Assembly (NCBI RefSeq): GCF_001513965.1
Contig: NZ_KQ948015.1
Span: 20,709 to 84,708, forward strand
Source: Streptomyces cellostaticus
GTDB lineage: Bacteria; Actinomycetota; Actinomycetes; Streptomycetales; Streptomycetaceae
Length of the DNA: 64,000 bases
Direction of reading: 5' to 3'
Numbering within the stretch: the first letter of the stretch is position 1; the number at the start of each line of letters is the position of its first letter. Shown here in pieces: positions 28,323-37,133 of the stretch. A model generated the notes under the pieces. The model saw nothing but the letters and a program-made list of their open reading frames with translations. It made no database searches and was not told the origin of the DNA. Both the position numbers and the translations under genes were made by a program.

Positions 28323-29891
28323 TCACCAGCCTGTCGGCAGACCGGCGATGAACGAGGTGAGCCGGTCGGCGATGAGTCGGTCGTCGTGGGCCGAGTAGTG
28401 CCAGTCGCAGCCGAGGAAGTCCAGGCCCGAGTCGTCGAGGAACCAGTAGCGGACCCGGCTGTCGCCCACGTCGTTGCGCGCCTTGACCACCTGCTGGACA
28501 TGGCCGGCGTACTGGCCGGCGCCCACCGCCACGATGGTCGTGTCGGCCCCGTAGCGCGTGCGCAGCTTCTGGATGAAGTCGCCGTAGGCGCTGCGGTAGG
28601 CGGCCGCGAGGCTCTCGGGCGTCCATGGCTCGCCGGGGTTGATGGCGGTCGAGAAGTCGTTGGTGCCGAGGTTGACCACCACGACCTGGGGGCGCCAGGT
28701 ACCGGGGTTCTGCCAGACGTCGCCGGACACGTTCAGCAAGGCACGGTCGTAGAAGGTCCGGTACGTGACGTCCGTCCGGCCTCCGTTGTAGTTGCGCACC
28801 ATGCCGAGGCCCGAGTAGCCGTTGATCTGGTAGTCGGCGTTCAGTTGCCGGGCGGTGAGGGCGCCGTAGCTCACATCGGAGTTGGTGTTCCGCTTGAGCT
28901 GGTCCGAGGTGCAGGTGCGGGAGGTCGACAGGTTGCCGTAGCCGACCGTGAGGGAGTCGCCGACGAACTCGATCTGGCGGTTGCGGGGGGCCGGTTTGCT
29001 CAGTACGGCACCGCCGGGCGCGGCGACGAAGCCCCCGAAGGTGCTGGTGTCTCCTGGGGTGTCGTTGCGCTTGACGAGCCGGACGGTGTGCGTGCTGTTC
29101 GACAGGCCGTTGATCCAGTGCGTGGTGTTGCCGGGCGTGACGAGCGTGGCGACGGTGGCTCCGTCGATCTGGACGTCGTAGTCGGCGGCCGAGTCGTTGA
29201 GCACAATGCCGACGCCGGTGCCGCTGACGCGGCCCTCGAAGTACACGCCGGGCCAGCTGTACTGCACCGTGTTTCCGGAATCCTTGACCCGCCCCGCGGT
29301 GTGCACCTGCGCCAGCACTCCCGTCGCGCGGACCAGTTGCCACTGCTGGTTGGCCCCGCCCCAGTCGGCGTACTGCACGACCTTGGCGCCGTCCGCGGTG
29401 GAGGCGTTCTCGACCTCGACGGCCCTGCCGCTGTTGCGGTTGATCAGCCGGACGTAACCGTCCGGGGAATCGGCCAGCCGGAACTGCTGGTTGGTGCCGC
29501 CCGCGTCGCTCCACTGCGCGATGTCCGCGTGGTCGGCGGTGGAGTAGTTGAGGACGTCCAGCACCTTGCCGGAGTGCTGCGCCTTGAGCCGGTAGTAGCC
29601 GCCGCCCGAGTCGACGAACTGGAACCGCTGGTTGGCGCCATCGGTGCGGGGCCACTGCGTGAGGCTCGCCCCGTCGGCCGTGCTCGCGCCCGCCACGTCG
29701 AGCACCTTGCCGCTGCCACGGTTGACCAGCACGTACCACGCGCTCGTGTCCACGGCGGCCGCCTGCGCCGTCCCGGCGGCGCCCAACCCTGCCATCAGCG
29801 CCATCATCAGGGCGGTCACCACGGTGAGCGCCCCCGTACGCCTCCCGCATCTCCGCCACGGAACCCTGAATGTCATATACATGCCCTTCAT
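28323..29891 (-). CDS. Secreted CE2-like SGNH acetyl-esterase with N-terminal ricin-lectin domain
   Basis: A 522-residue secreted protein. The ATG at 29891 (MKGMYMTFRVPWRR) follows AAGGAG; signal peptide to TAQA near residue 47. Residues about 50-190 are a ricin-B/CBM13-like lectin with repeated SGKVLDV and NQQF/NQQW marks. Then comes a jelly-roll domain (VYFEGRVSGTGVGIVLNDSA) and an SGNH hydrolase domain with FVGDSLTVGYG (Ser), VVVNLGTNDFS (Asn) and GLDFLGCDWHYSAHDDRLIA (Asp/His). This jelly-roll plus SGNH layout is that of CE2 esterases, which deacetylate plant polysaccharides such as acetylated xylan or glucomannan. It stands alone, so substrate is inferred. Confidence 0.92.
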   Translation of the reverse strand: MKGMYMTFRVPWRRCGRRTGALTVVTALMMALMAGLGAAGTAQAAAVDTSAWYVLVNRGSGKVLDVAGASTADGASLTQWPRTDGANQRFQFVDSGGGYYRLKAQHSGKVLDVLNYSTADHADIAQWSDAGGTNQQFRLADSPDGYVRLINRNSGRAVEVENASTADGAKVVQYADWGGANQQWQLVRATGVLAQVHTAGRVKDSGNTVQYSWPGVYFEGRVSGTGVGIVLNDSAADYDVQIDGATVATLVTPGNTTHWINGLSNSTHTVRLVKRNDTPGDTSTFGGFVAAPGGAVLSKPAPRNRQIEFVGDSLTVGYGNLSTSRTCTSDQLKRNTNSDVSYGALTARQLNADYQINGYSGLGMVRNYNGGRTDVTYRTFYDRALLNVSGDVWQNPGTWRPQVVVVNLGTNDFSTAINPGEPWTPESLAAAYRSAYGDFIQKLRTRYGADTTIVAVGAGQYAGHVQQVVKARNDVGDSRVRYWFLDDSGLDFLGCDWHYSAHDDRLIADRLTSFIAGLPTGW

Positions 29892-30038
29892 AGGTGTCTC
29901 CTTCCCTGAGTCCGTCAGCCCGCTCCCCTCGGGGCGTCCCCGAGGCAGGGCCCGGCCGAGCCGAGATCCGATCCATTGACCGGCACTGGCGTTGCAGATC
30001 ACCTGCGAGCGGCGGGCGTCATCGGCGGTCGCGGCCGA
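29892..30038. other. Upstream region of the CE2-like gene
   Basis: Holds the ribosome site of the esterase gene and presumably its promoter. No clear hexamers or repeats were recognised. Confidence 0.35.
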
Positions 30039-30242
30039 TCACGCGTCCATCGAGAGGCATGGGGATGGCCACCAGGAGTCTCTGTCGCGTACACCCGAGG
30101 TGGCGATGGTGGCGTGCTTTCGGACCTGACGTCTCAGGTGCCGAGGCGAGCTGAGGAACGCGCCGGATCCGGCAGTGCGGGCCTTGCCCACGGCGGAGGC
30201 GGCGAGGACAGCAGCCAGCAGTATGTGACACACCGTCAGCAA
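30039..30242 (-). pseudogene. Possible MauE/DoxX-type membrane protein remnant
   Basis: Leftward reading gives HILLAAVLAASAVGKARTAG and then unlike sequence. A short hydrophobic start ending in VGK is how MauE-family membrane proteins begin, and such genes often follow SARP-type regulators in Streptomyces. Only about 30 residues fit, so the call is weak. Confidence 0.25.
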
Positions 30243-30317
30243 CTTGGCGTTGGGCTTCTCTGCGGGATGCGGTGCGGTCCCCCAAGGCAGCGCGACGAGA
30301 CCGGGCTGGACATGGCC

Positions 30318-30891
30318 TCACTCCGCCGTCAACTGTCGGTGAGGCCGCCCCAGGCAGGGATCGGGCTCGGCGCCCAGCTCGCGCCGGAAGACGGATCGCG
30401 TCTGCTCGAAGGCGTCCGTCACCCGGAAGCGAGCGGAGCGGGCCGTCGGCCCTGCCGTACCGCTCCACCCCCATAGCGGCGCGGTCCGCACTCCACAGGG
30501 TCCATGCGGCGGCGGTGAGTTCGCCAGGGCGGGACGGGCCGATGGCGACCGCAGCCCACCCGCGGCCGGCGAGGCGTGCGAACCCGAAACGAATGGTCAC
30601 GTCCGAGCTTGCCAGAAGCGCGTATCCGCCCTGATGACTGGTCAAGGGAGTGGACACCGGGAGGTTGCGGCGCAGGAGGCGGGCGTACGAGCGCCGGTCG
30701 CCGACGGCGTAGCGGGGCGGTTCACCCACCCACAGGCCGTCCGTAAGCGCGTCGAGAGGCACCGCACGCCCGGGCCGGAGCAGGAGCGCGGCGAGGAGCG
30801 CGCTCGGCTCGGTACTGCGGAGCAGCCCCGAGTTGGCGTCGCCGCGGATCTCGATCGCTCCCAACCTGCGTATCAGCGTTGCTGCCTGCAC
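30318..30891 (-). pseudogene. SARP-family (BTAD) transcriptional activator, frameshifted and shortened
   Basis: A GTG at 30891 with a perfect GGGAGGG site starts an OmpR-like winged-helix domain: RRLGAIEIRGDANSGLL, ALLAALLLRPGRAVPLDAL, TDGLWVGEPPRYA, SYARLLRRNLPVS and SHQGGYALL. A shortened BTAD begins (RFGFARLAGRGWAAVAI, AAWTLWSADRA), then similarity moves to another frame: FRVTDAFEQTRSVFRRELGA, EPDPCLGRPHRQLTAE and stop. About 190 codons remain where about 250 are normal, so an internal deletion with a frameshift removed the middle of the BTAD. A LacI-type palindrome stands 95 bp upstream. Confidence 0.75.
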
Positions 30892-30985
30892 GTGCCCTCC
30901 CGTCGGTGACGCGCCGCCGGCTCGGAGAAGGCGTCTGGTCACTCTGGGCGCTCCGGACGCGATACTCCCGGCGCACACCATATTG

Positions 30986-30999
30986 TCGAAGCGCTTCGA
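30986..30999. promoter_or_regulatory. LacI-type operator TCGAAGCGCTTCGA, third copy
   Basis: Identical to the two sites at 21.7-21.9 kb. It lies upstream of the broken SARP gene (minus) and of the FtsX remnant (plus), so it no longer controls an intact neighbour. It suggests the SARP gene once belonged to the same regulon as the GH3/importer island. Confidence 0.65.
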
Positions 31000-31070
31000 A
31001 TGTAACCGTGCTGCGACACTTCGCATCTCAGGTCCGTCAGCATGAGGGGGGCGGACGATCGGCGAACACG

Positions 31071-31400
31071 GCCCGCCGCCTCGACCTGCCGACCGACCCG
31101 ATGATGTTGGTGTCCAGCAAACGCGCGGAGACCTACGACTCCATCCGCACCGGCCTGTTCCTCAGTGCCGCCGCCGTGCAGACGGCGATCCCGATCGGTC
31201 TCGGCCTGGCGCTGGCCACGGCGGTCGGGCTGACACTGGGCGCGGTACTGCTGAAGATGACGGACAAGCCGGTGGGCGTCGTCTGGGCGAGCGTGCTGTC
31301 GATGACCGGCGTCGGCGCTGCCGTCGTCCTGCTGGTGACCTTGCTCAGCCTGCCGCCGCTGCTGTGGCTGCTGCGGCCGGACGGTCTACGCACGGAGTAG
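31071..31400 (+). pseudogene. FtsX-family ABC permease C-terminal remnant
   Basis: The reading ARRLDLPTDPMM, SIRTGLFLSAAAV, then QTAIPIGLGLALATAVGLTL, GAVLLKMTDKPVGVVWAS and LLVTLLSLPPLLWLLRPDGL-RTE is the last membrane section of FtsX/MacB-type permeases of Streptomyces. Between AAAV and QTAIP the usual transmembrane segment and loop are missing, and everything upstream is gone. No ATPase partner is nearby. Confidence 0.7.
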
Positions 31401-31522
31401 GCCAGAGCCGCACCCGGCCCGCATGGCGAAGGCGGTACGGCGACTGGGTGCGGGGTCCGCGGAGGAGCCGGTGAGGACCTGGCTGCTACGGGCCATCCCC
31501 AGCTTGAGCGCGGTACGCTGCT
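31401..31522. other. Short spacer, nothing recognised
   Basis: No gene, repeat or hairpin recognised between the FtsX remnant and the next leftward fragment. Confidence 0.4.
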
Positions 31523-31640
31523 TCAGTAGTTGAATACGGCGTCGCGGTGCAGGAAGACGAGCTCGTCGTCGACCGTACGCATGACCGTGAAGAGGCTCTC
31601 GGTGCCTTGCACCGGGCCCCGTTCACCCGACGGTACCTGG
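31523..31640 (-). pseudogene. 3' fragment of an unidentified protein
   Basis: About 36 codons ending in SLFTVMRTVDDELVFLHRDA-VFNY and a stop have real-protein composition but no ribosome site or start of their own. The frame joins the nitrilase remnant by a shift. Not identified. Confidence 0.35.
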
Positions 31641-31957
31641 TCGAGCAAACTCCCCCCCGCCCCGCCGGAGCAGCTGCTGCTTGACGGGCGTGTCACGGAA
31701 CAGTTCGAGGCCGGCGTCACCGATCACCGCGCACGGGGCGAGGACGAAGACCTGGCGGCCGTGTCTACCTCGGGCCCGAGGACGTAGGCCGCTTTCCGGT
31801 AGACCGAGAAGCTGGGCCAGGCGGCCAGGGTGGGCTTGAGCTTGTGGCGGGCGAACAGCAGCCGGCCTTCGGCGGAGATCAACGCCTGGCCCATGTAGAG
31901 GCTGCCGCCGCTGCGCTCGCGGTAGCCGCCGGCGACCGGGCGGCGGTGCAGCCCCAT
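31641..31957 (-). pseudogene. Aliphatic/aromatic nitrilase remnant
   Basis: Pieces of a nitrilase follow one another: RERSGGSLYMGQALISAEGR, LLFARHKLKPT, then directly AAWPSFSVYRKAAYVLGPEV-DTAA, then after a frameshift VFVLAPCAVIGDAGLELFRD and TPVKQQLLRRGGG. Between KLKPT and AAWPS the family has about 45 residues including the catalytic Cys (CWEH motif); these are deleted, so no activity is possible. Nitrilases hydrolyse organic nitriles to acids. Confidence 0.75.
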
Positions 31958-32124
31958 GCGGCCGACAGGTGTCCGTCGGTGCGCGCAGGACCGGATAGGT
32001 CAACTCATCGACATCGTACACATGCGTGCCATGCGGACGACGCCCACATACCCGGTGAGTCACCTTGTGAGTCAGCGTGCCTCGGTGACTTACCTCTCGA
32101 AGCCGCGATGGTGCCGATGGCCTG

Positions 32125-32526
32125 TCACTCGTCCTGGCGGCTGCGGTCGTAGGCCGCCCGTGCCTCGCCGATGGCGGGGGCCGTGTGTTCCGCCCAGCGC
32201 CGTATCTCCTCCACGACGGGGCACATGGTCCCGCCCAGCGCGCTGAGTTCGTACTCCACGCGGATCGGCACCTCGGGGTAGGCCCGGCGGGTGACGAGCC
32301 CGTCCCGCTCCAGATCGCGCAGGGCCCGGGCCAGGACGTGCGGGCTCACTCCGAGGCGGGTCTTCAGGGCGTTGAACCGGGTGGGGCCGTCTTCGAGGGC
32401 GTGCACGATGAGCACGGTCCACCGGCTGGCCAGGCGTTCGAGCGCCTCCCGCACGGGGGCGCCCCTGCTATAGGCGTGCGTGTCACTCGGCTCTTCCTGG
32501 GTCACCTGAAAGTGACTTGATGACAT
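32125..32526 (-). CDS. HxlR-family transcriptional regulator
   Basis: A 133-residue winged-helix regulator of the HxlR/MarR-like group. The core VREALERLASRWTVLIVHAL, RFNALKTRLGVSPHVLARAL, RDLERDGLVTRRAYPEVPIR and VEYELSALGGTMCPVVEEIR is complete. The ATG at 32526 (MSSSHFQVTQEEPSD) follows GGAG at a longish distance. Family members sense redox or electrophiles, often through cysteine, and control a divergent oxidoreductase gene; here the divergent partner is only a short stub. The palindrome GTCAC-N6-GTGAC near its own start could be an autoregulatory site. Confidence 0.88.
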   Translation of the reverse strand: MSSSHFQVTQEEPSDTHAYSRGAPVREALERLASRWTVLIVHALEDGPTRFNALKTRLGVSPHVLARALRDLERDGLVTRRAYPEVPIRVEYELSALGGTMCPVVEEIRRWAEHTAPAIGEARAAYDRSRQDE

Positions 32527-32647
32527 GAAACTCACTCTCCAACTCAACTTAATAAAACAGTCCGTGTTCGTGGTGACTCGGTACGGTGTCGCGGTCGTGG
32601 ACGCGCCGCCCGCCTCCCGCGGCACGTTCAAGGAGGGCCATAGCTTC

Positions 32648-32776
32648 ATGACTGACAAGCCGGTGAGTCACTCCCTCTTCAGTCACTCTCCTCTGGATCA
32701 CGTGGGCGGGGTGACGGACTTCTACGACGCCGTCCGTATCGCCCACGACGCCATCCTGGAAAGAACATGCAGGTGA
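32648..32776 (+). CDS. Short hypothetical ORF divergent from the HxlR gene
   Basis: 42 codons from an ATG with GGAGGG ten bases upstream: MTDKPVSHSLFSHSPLDHVG then GVTDFYDAVRIAHDAILERT. The position is that of an HxlR-controlled gene, but the product is too short for any enzyme and ends abruptly. A second ATG (MQVIAFSDAASD) follows at 32767 and also dies quickly. Probably a truncated gene. Confidence 0.35.
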   Translation: MTDKPVSHSLFSHSPLDHVGGVTDFYDAVRIAHDAILERTCR

Positions 32777-32827
32777 TCGCCTTCAGTGACGCGGCCTCCG
32801 ATGTCCGAGGTGCCCCTCCTTGCCTGT

Positions 32828-32867
32828 CGCCGATGCCGGGTACGCACCGGCGCACCCGGCATCGGCG
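32828..32867 (-). terminator. Terminator hairpin of the aldehyde dehydrogenase gene
   Basis: A perfect 14-bp inverted repeat (CGCCGATGCCGGGT / ACCCGGCATCGGCG) around a 12-nt loop, 9 bp beyond the stop of the leftward aldehyde dehydrogenase gene. Confidence 0.8.
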
Positions 32868-32875
32868 GTCGCGGC

Positions 32876-34345
32876 TCAGATCGGGAAGTGGGCGCGACCG
32901 CGGGTCTGGGCCGTGACCCAGCGGGTGTCGGTGAACGCCTCGACGCCGGCCTGGCCGCCGAAGCGGCCGTAGCCGGAGTCCTTCACCCCGCCGAACGGGG
33001 CCTGGGGTTCGTCGGCGATCGACTGGTCGTTGACGTGGACGATTCCGGTACGCAGGCGTGAGGCCACTTCGAGACCTGCGCGCAGGTCCTCGGTGATGAC
33101 ACCGGCGGTCAGCCCGTAGGGGGTGTCGTTGGCCAGGGCGACCGCTTCGTCGGCGCTGTCGACCACGTGCACCACGGTGACCGGGCCGAAGGTCTCGTCG
33201 TAGTAGATCTTCATGTCCTTGGTGACACCGGTGAGCACCACCGGGCGGATCAGGGTGTCCGGTCCCTCGGGCCGGCCGGTGCCCGCGGCGAGGGTCGCTC
33301 CCCGGGCGAGGGCGTCCTCGACAAGCGCGGTGATGCGCTGTGCCGCACGGGAGTTGACGACGGGCCCGACGGCGGTGGCGGAGTCGGAAGGGTCGCCGCA
33401 GTTCAGCTGCGACACCCGGGCGGCGAGCTTCGCGGCGAACTCCTCGGCAAGCGAGCGGTGGACTATGAGCCGGTCCAGACACATGCAGATCTGGCCGGAG
33501 TTCATGAAGGAGCCGAAGACGGCCGCGTCGACGGCATACTCGACGTCCGCATCCTCCAGGACCACCAGGGCGTTCTTACCACCGAGTTCGAGGACTGCGG
33601 GCTTGAGGTGCTGGGCGGCCTGGACTCCGATGGCCCGGCCCACCTCGGTCGAGCCGGTGAAGTTGACCATGCGCACCCGCGGGTCCGCGATGAGCGCGCC
33701 GACCACGTCGGCGGCGTCCGCACGGTCGTTGGTGACGACGTTGAGCACGCCCGCGGGCAGTCCGGCCTCGTGCAGGACGTCGGCGATGAGCAGGCCACAG
33801 GCGATCGGGGCGTCCTCGCTGGGCTTCATCACGACGGTGTTGCCGACGGCGAGCGGCAGCGCGACCGCGCGCACTCCGAGGATCACGGGTGCGTTCCAGG
33901 GTGAGATGGCGGCGACGACGCCCTTGGGGACACGTGTCTGGGCGGAGATGACTCCGTCGGCGTCGGTCGCGAGCAACTGGCCGGTGGGCCGGCTGACGGC
34001 GGCGGCCGCTTCCAGCAGGATGTCGGTGGCGAGCCGGGCGTTGAAGGCCGCCCATGGGGCGGTGCCGCCGACTTCACCAGCCATGATCCGCACGATGTCG
34101 TCGCTTCGGTCGGCCATCAGCCGGGCCGCCTCGAGGAAGATCTGCCGACGGGTGGCGGGCTTGGTGGCCGCCCACTGCGCGAAGGCGGCGTCGGCGGCGT
34201 CCACCGCCCGGGTCACGTCCTGGACGGTTGCGGCGGCGACCTCGGTGTAGACGCCCCCGGTCCAGGGATCGGTGTCGGGGGTGGTTCGGCCGGAAGAGGC
34301 GGGAACCTCGCGGCCGTTGATGATCAGGCCTCGGGTGGCGGACAC
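32876..34345 (-). CDS. Aldehyde dehydrogenase, aromatic-aldehyde type
   Basis: A 489-residue cytosolic NAD(P)-dependent aldehyde dehydrogenase from a GTG at 34345. Catalytic marks are complete: AAISPWNAPVIL (Asn), FTGSTEVGRAIG (cofactor), VLELGGKNALVVLEDADVEY (general-base Glu), SFMNSGQICMCLDRLIV (nucleophile Cys) and YDETFGPVTVV. The TAPWAAFNARLATDILLEAA segment places it with salicylaldehyde/benzaldehyde/vanillin dehydrogenases. It precedes its own terminator and lies behind a MIP channel gene, the two being divergent from a tandem IclR regulator. A catalytically crippled paralogue is encoded at 54.4 kb. Confidence 0.93.
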   Translation of the reverse strand: MSATRGLIINGREVPASSGRTTPDTDPWTGGVYTEVAAATVQDVTRAVDAADAAFAQWAATKPATRRQIFLEAARLMADRSDDIVRIMAGEVGGTAPWAAFNARLATDILLEAAAAVSRPTGQLLATDADGVISAQTRVPKGVVAAISPWNAPVILGVRAVALPLAVGNTVVMKPSEDAPIACGLLIADVLHEAGLPAGVLNVVTNDRADAADVVGALIADPRVRMVNFTGSTEVGRAIGVQAAQHLKPAVLELGGKNALVVLEDADVEYAVDAAVFGSFMNSGQICMCLDRLIVHRSLAEEFAAKLAARVSQLNCGDPSDSATAVGPVVNSRAAQRITALVEDALARGATLAAGTGRPEGPDTLIRPVVLTGVTKDMKIYYDETFGPVTVVHVVDSADEAVALANDTPYGLTAGVITEDLRAGLEVASRLRTGIVHVNDQSIADEPQAPFGGVKDSGYGRFGGQAGVEAFTDTRWVTAQTRGRAHFPI

Positions 34346-34486
34346 GGGCTGCTCCGGTTCAGTAGGTCGGACGTCGTGCGGTCAGGCAGTTGGTCGGTTG
34401 GCTGGTCGGGCGGGTCGGCTGGGCGAGAGCCGGGCCGCCGGACGCGAAAGAAGTCGGTCGGGTCGTGGCCGGTCGAGCGGAGGGCG

Positions 34487-35227
34487 TCAGGTCGTGGCCG
34501 GCTGGGCGGTGGCCGGGCCGCTGGTACGCAGGGCGCGGTGGGCCAGGCCCGCGAGGAGACCGGCGACGAGGGGCGAGAGCAGGTAGATCCACAGGTGCGC
34601 GTACTGGCCGGAGAGCAGTGCGGGGCCGAAGGCGCGGGCCGGGTTGATGTTCGCGCCGGTGACCGTGCCGAGCGAGGCGATGACGAGGCCCACTCCCACC
34701 GCGATGACGGCGGGGATCAGTGCGTGCAGCCGGGGGTGGCTCATCACCACGGCGACGGCCGCGAGGATGGCCACGAGTGCGGCGGTCTCGATGAGGAACA
34801 GCGCCGTCGTACCGAGTCCGGGGGCCGGGGCGACCACGGCGTAGTGCATCCGGCCGACGGGGGCGCCCCACACCAGACGGGCGAGGGCGGGACCGCTGAC
34901 GGAGCCGGCCAGCTGGGCGGCGATGTAGGGCAGGACGGCGCGGGCCGGAAAGAGGCCGTCCGCCCAGAGGAAGACGGTGACGGCGGGGTTGAAGTGACCG
35001 CCGGAGGCGCGGCCGGTCGGGGCGTACATGAGTGCGGCGAGCAGCAGGGCCACCACGGCTCCGGCCGTGCCGAGCATGAGGTGGGGGTCTTTGATCGCCA
35101 GGGGCGAGTCAGGCAGGGCGAGCACACGGACCAGGCTGACCACGCCGAAGAAGAGCACGGTGGTCGACAGGAACTCGTAGCCGGTGTGGCGGGCGAGGTC
35201 CACCCGGCTACGGGAGGAAGAACTCAT
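34487..35227 (-). CDS. MIP-family channel (aquaporin/glycerol-facilitator type)
   Basis: A 246-residue membrane channel with six helices and both half-helix NPA motifs: GRASGGHFNPAVTVFLWADG and TGANINPARAFGPALL. The Asp of the typical glycerol-facilitator NPARD is Phe/absent here (NPARAFGP), which points to an aquaporin-like filter. ATG at 35227 (MSSSSRSRVDLARH). It is the promoter-proximal gene of a unit with the aldehyde dehydrogenase (141-bp gap) and would let water or a small neutral solute through the membrane. Substrate unknown. Confidence 0.92.
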   Translation of the reverse strand: MSSSSRSRVDLARHTGYEFLSTTVLFFGVVSLVRVLALPDSPLAIKDPHLMLGTAGAVVALLLAALMYAPTGRASGGHFNPAVTVFLWADGLFPARAVLPYIAAQLAGSVSGPALARLVWGAPVGRMHYAVVAPAPGLGTTALFLIETAALVAILAAVAVVMSHPRLHALIPAVIAVGVGLVIASLGTVTGANINPARAFGPALLSGQYAHLWIYLLSPLVAGLLAGLAHRALRTSGPATAQPATT

Positions 35228-35291
35228 GGCTGTCCTCGGGAGTTGGGGCCGAGCCGGCGGATGCACTCGCGACCAGGCGTCCGTTTTTTCT

Positions 35292-35315
35292 CTGAGTGAA
35301 CTTTCGTTCGTTCAG
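35292..35315. promoter_or_regulatory. Imperfect palindrome, IclR operator candidate
   Basis: CTGAGTGAAC-TTTC-GTTCGTTCAG (8 of 10 arm positions pair) lies in the 190-bp divergent region between the channel gene and the tandem-IclR gene. IclR proteins usually bind such short palindromes next to their own gene. Confidence 0.45.
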
Positions 35316-35417
35316 CGTGAGGCTTGAGTGTGCGACGTCTGTGCGGCCCTGTCAACGCTCGGTAGCGTTCTCCTGCGAGAACGATCAGTACGGAGCAGAA
35401 CGGGAGCGGCGCCGGCG

Positions 35418-37097
35418 ATGGCAGGACGGGCAAGGGCCACCAGCAGCGACACCGAGGAGGCCGCGGCGGGCAGGGAGGCGGAGGGCCCGCTGGCGCGCGG
35501 TCTGGCCGTGTTGGAGGCGGTCGCCCGCTCCGCCGAGGCGGTGCGGGCGGCCGACCTGGCCAGGACGACGGGCCTGGCGCGCTCCGCGGTGGACCGGCTG
35601 GCCGCGACGGCGGTTCACCTCGGTTACCTGCGCGCCGCGGGCCGTGAGCTGGAAGCGGCCCCGCGGCTGATGGAGTTCGGCAACGCCTATCTGCGCGCCG
35701 CGGGCCTGCCCGACGCCGCCCAGCCCCACCTGGACGCCCTGGCCCGCACGCTGGACGAATCCGTGTCACTGATCGCGACGGACGACTGCGACATGCGCAT
35801 CGTGGCCCGCGCGATCCCCCCGGAGCGGGTGATTCCGCTGGGGTTCCGGGTCGGAGACCTGCTGCCCGCGGACCGCTGCGCCGCCGGCGCCGTCCTCGCC
35901 GGCGTCTGGGCACCCGAGCAGCACGCGGCCTGGCGGGCGCACCGCGCCGCCGACCCGCTGGATGACGGCTACCCGGCCCTTCCCCCACGCGCCGCACGCC
36001 CCGGCCAGGCGGATGAGGCAGAGTTCGCCGCCTGGATCAGCGAGGCGCACGGGCAGGGCTGGGCCCTCGACGACCAGATCGCCGCCCCGGGTCTGGTCGC
36101 CCTGTCCGTTCCCGTCCCCGGACCCGACGGCAGCCCCCGGTACGCGCTGAGCGTGCTCGCCCACACGAGCCGGTGGAGTGCGCAGGCACTACGTGACCAC
36201 GGTCTGGCTCATCTGACCCGCACGGCACGGGAGATGGGCGACGCTCTCGCTGCCGAGCGGCCCGCGGCGCAGGGGCCCGCGGCGGCGGCGTACACCGACG
36301 CCAAGACGGAACTCGGTCCCCTGTTCCTGCAGGCTCTGGCCCGCGGGCTCGCCGTGCTCACCGCGCTCGGCGGCGCACGCGGCGGCCTCACCCTCAACGA
36401 TGCGGCGCAGGCCGCCGGGCTGTCGTACCAGAGCACCCGCCGCAACCTGCTCACCCTGCTGCGTGTGGGCTACGTCGAACAGTGCGGGCGGCATTACCTC
36501 CCCGCCCCGCGCACGCTCGGTCTCGGCTACGCCCCGCTGTCCGGTCTGTGCCTGGCGGACATCGCGCGTCCGCATCTGGCCGCGCTCGCCGGCCGGGTCC
36601 AGGAGTCCGCGTCCGTCGCCGTACTCGACGAGGCGGAGGTGCGCTATCTGGCCCGCTCCGCCACCCAGCAGGTCACGAGCGTCGCCATCCACCCGGGTGT
36701 CCGGCTGCCTGCCTACGCCACCTCCATGGGGCGTGTCCTGCTGGCGGACCTGCCCCGCGCGGAGCAGGAGCGGCTGCTCGCCCTGCTGCCTCCGCGCCCG
36801 CTGACCCCCTTCACCCGGACCTCGCACCGCGAACTCCTCGGCGTCTTCGAGCAGGTGCGGCAGGACGGCTGCGCGCTGGTCGAGCAGGAACTGGAGACGG
36901 GTCTTCGCTCCATGGCGGTCCCGCTGCACGATGTGCGAGGCAGGGCCGTCGCCGCCGTCAACCTCGCCCTGCACGCAGGCCCGGAGACGCCCGAGCAGTC
37001 TCGTGAACGTCTGCTGCCTCCTCTGCTGTCCGCCGCAGGGGCGATCGAGGCGGATCTGGCCGCGGTCTTCGCTTTCTCGCCGGTCCGCAGCGACTGA
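35418..37097 (+). CDS. Tandem-duplicated IclR-family regulator
   Basis: A 559-residue protein with two complete IclR units, twice the family's 250-280 residues. Unit 1: winged helix LARGLAVLEAVARSAEAVRA, TGLARSAVDRLAATAVHLGY, and effector domain GFRVGDLLPADRCAAGAVLA. Unit 2 begins near residue 310: FLQALARGLAVLTALGGARG, AAGLSYQSTRRNLLTLLRVG, and effector domain SVAIHPGVRLPAYATSMGRV, ending GRAVAAVNLALHAG. ATG at 35418 was chosen as the first codon with protein character; the GGGAG site is rather distant. It diverges from the channel/aldehyde-dehydrogenase pair, its likely target. A paralogue with the same layout is at 51.2 kb. Confidence 0.9.
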   Translation: MAGRARATSSDTEEAAAGREAEGPLARGLAVLEAVARSAEAVRAADLARTTGLARSAVDRLAATAVHLGYLRAAGRELEAAPRLMEFGNAYLRAAGLPDAAQPHLDALARTLDESVSLIATDDCDMRIVARAIPPERVIPLGFRVGDLLPADRCAAGAVLAGVWAPEQHAAWRAHRAADPLDDGYPALPPRAARPGQADEAEFAAWISEAHGQGWALDDQIAAPGLVALSVPVPGPDGSPRYALSVLAHTSRWSAQALRDHGLAHLTRTAREMGDALAAERPAAQGPAAAAYTDAKTELGPLFLQALARGLAVLTALGGARGGLTLNDAAQAAGLSYQSTRRNLLTLLRVGYVEQCGRHYLPAPRTLGLGYAPLSGLCLADIARPHLAALAGRVQESASVAVLDEAEVRYLARSATQQVTSVAIHPGVRLPAYATSMGRVLLADLPRAEQERLLALLPPRPLTPFTRTSHRELLGVFEQVRQDGCALVEQELETGLRSMAVPLHDVRGRAVAAVNLALHAGPETPEQSRERLLPPLLSAAGAIEADLAAVFAFSPVRSD

Positions 37098-37133
37098 GAC
37101 ACCTCCCCAAGAAGTACGGCCGCCGCCCCGGCG

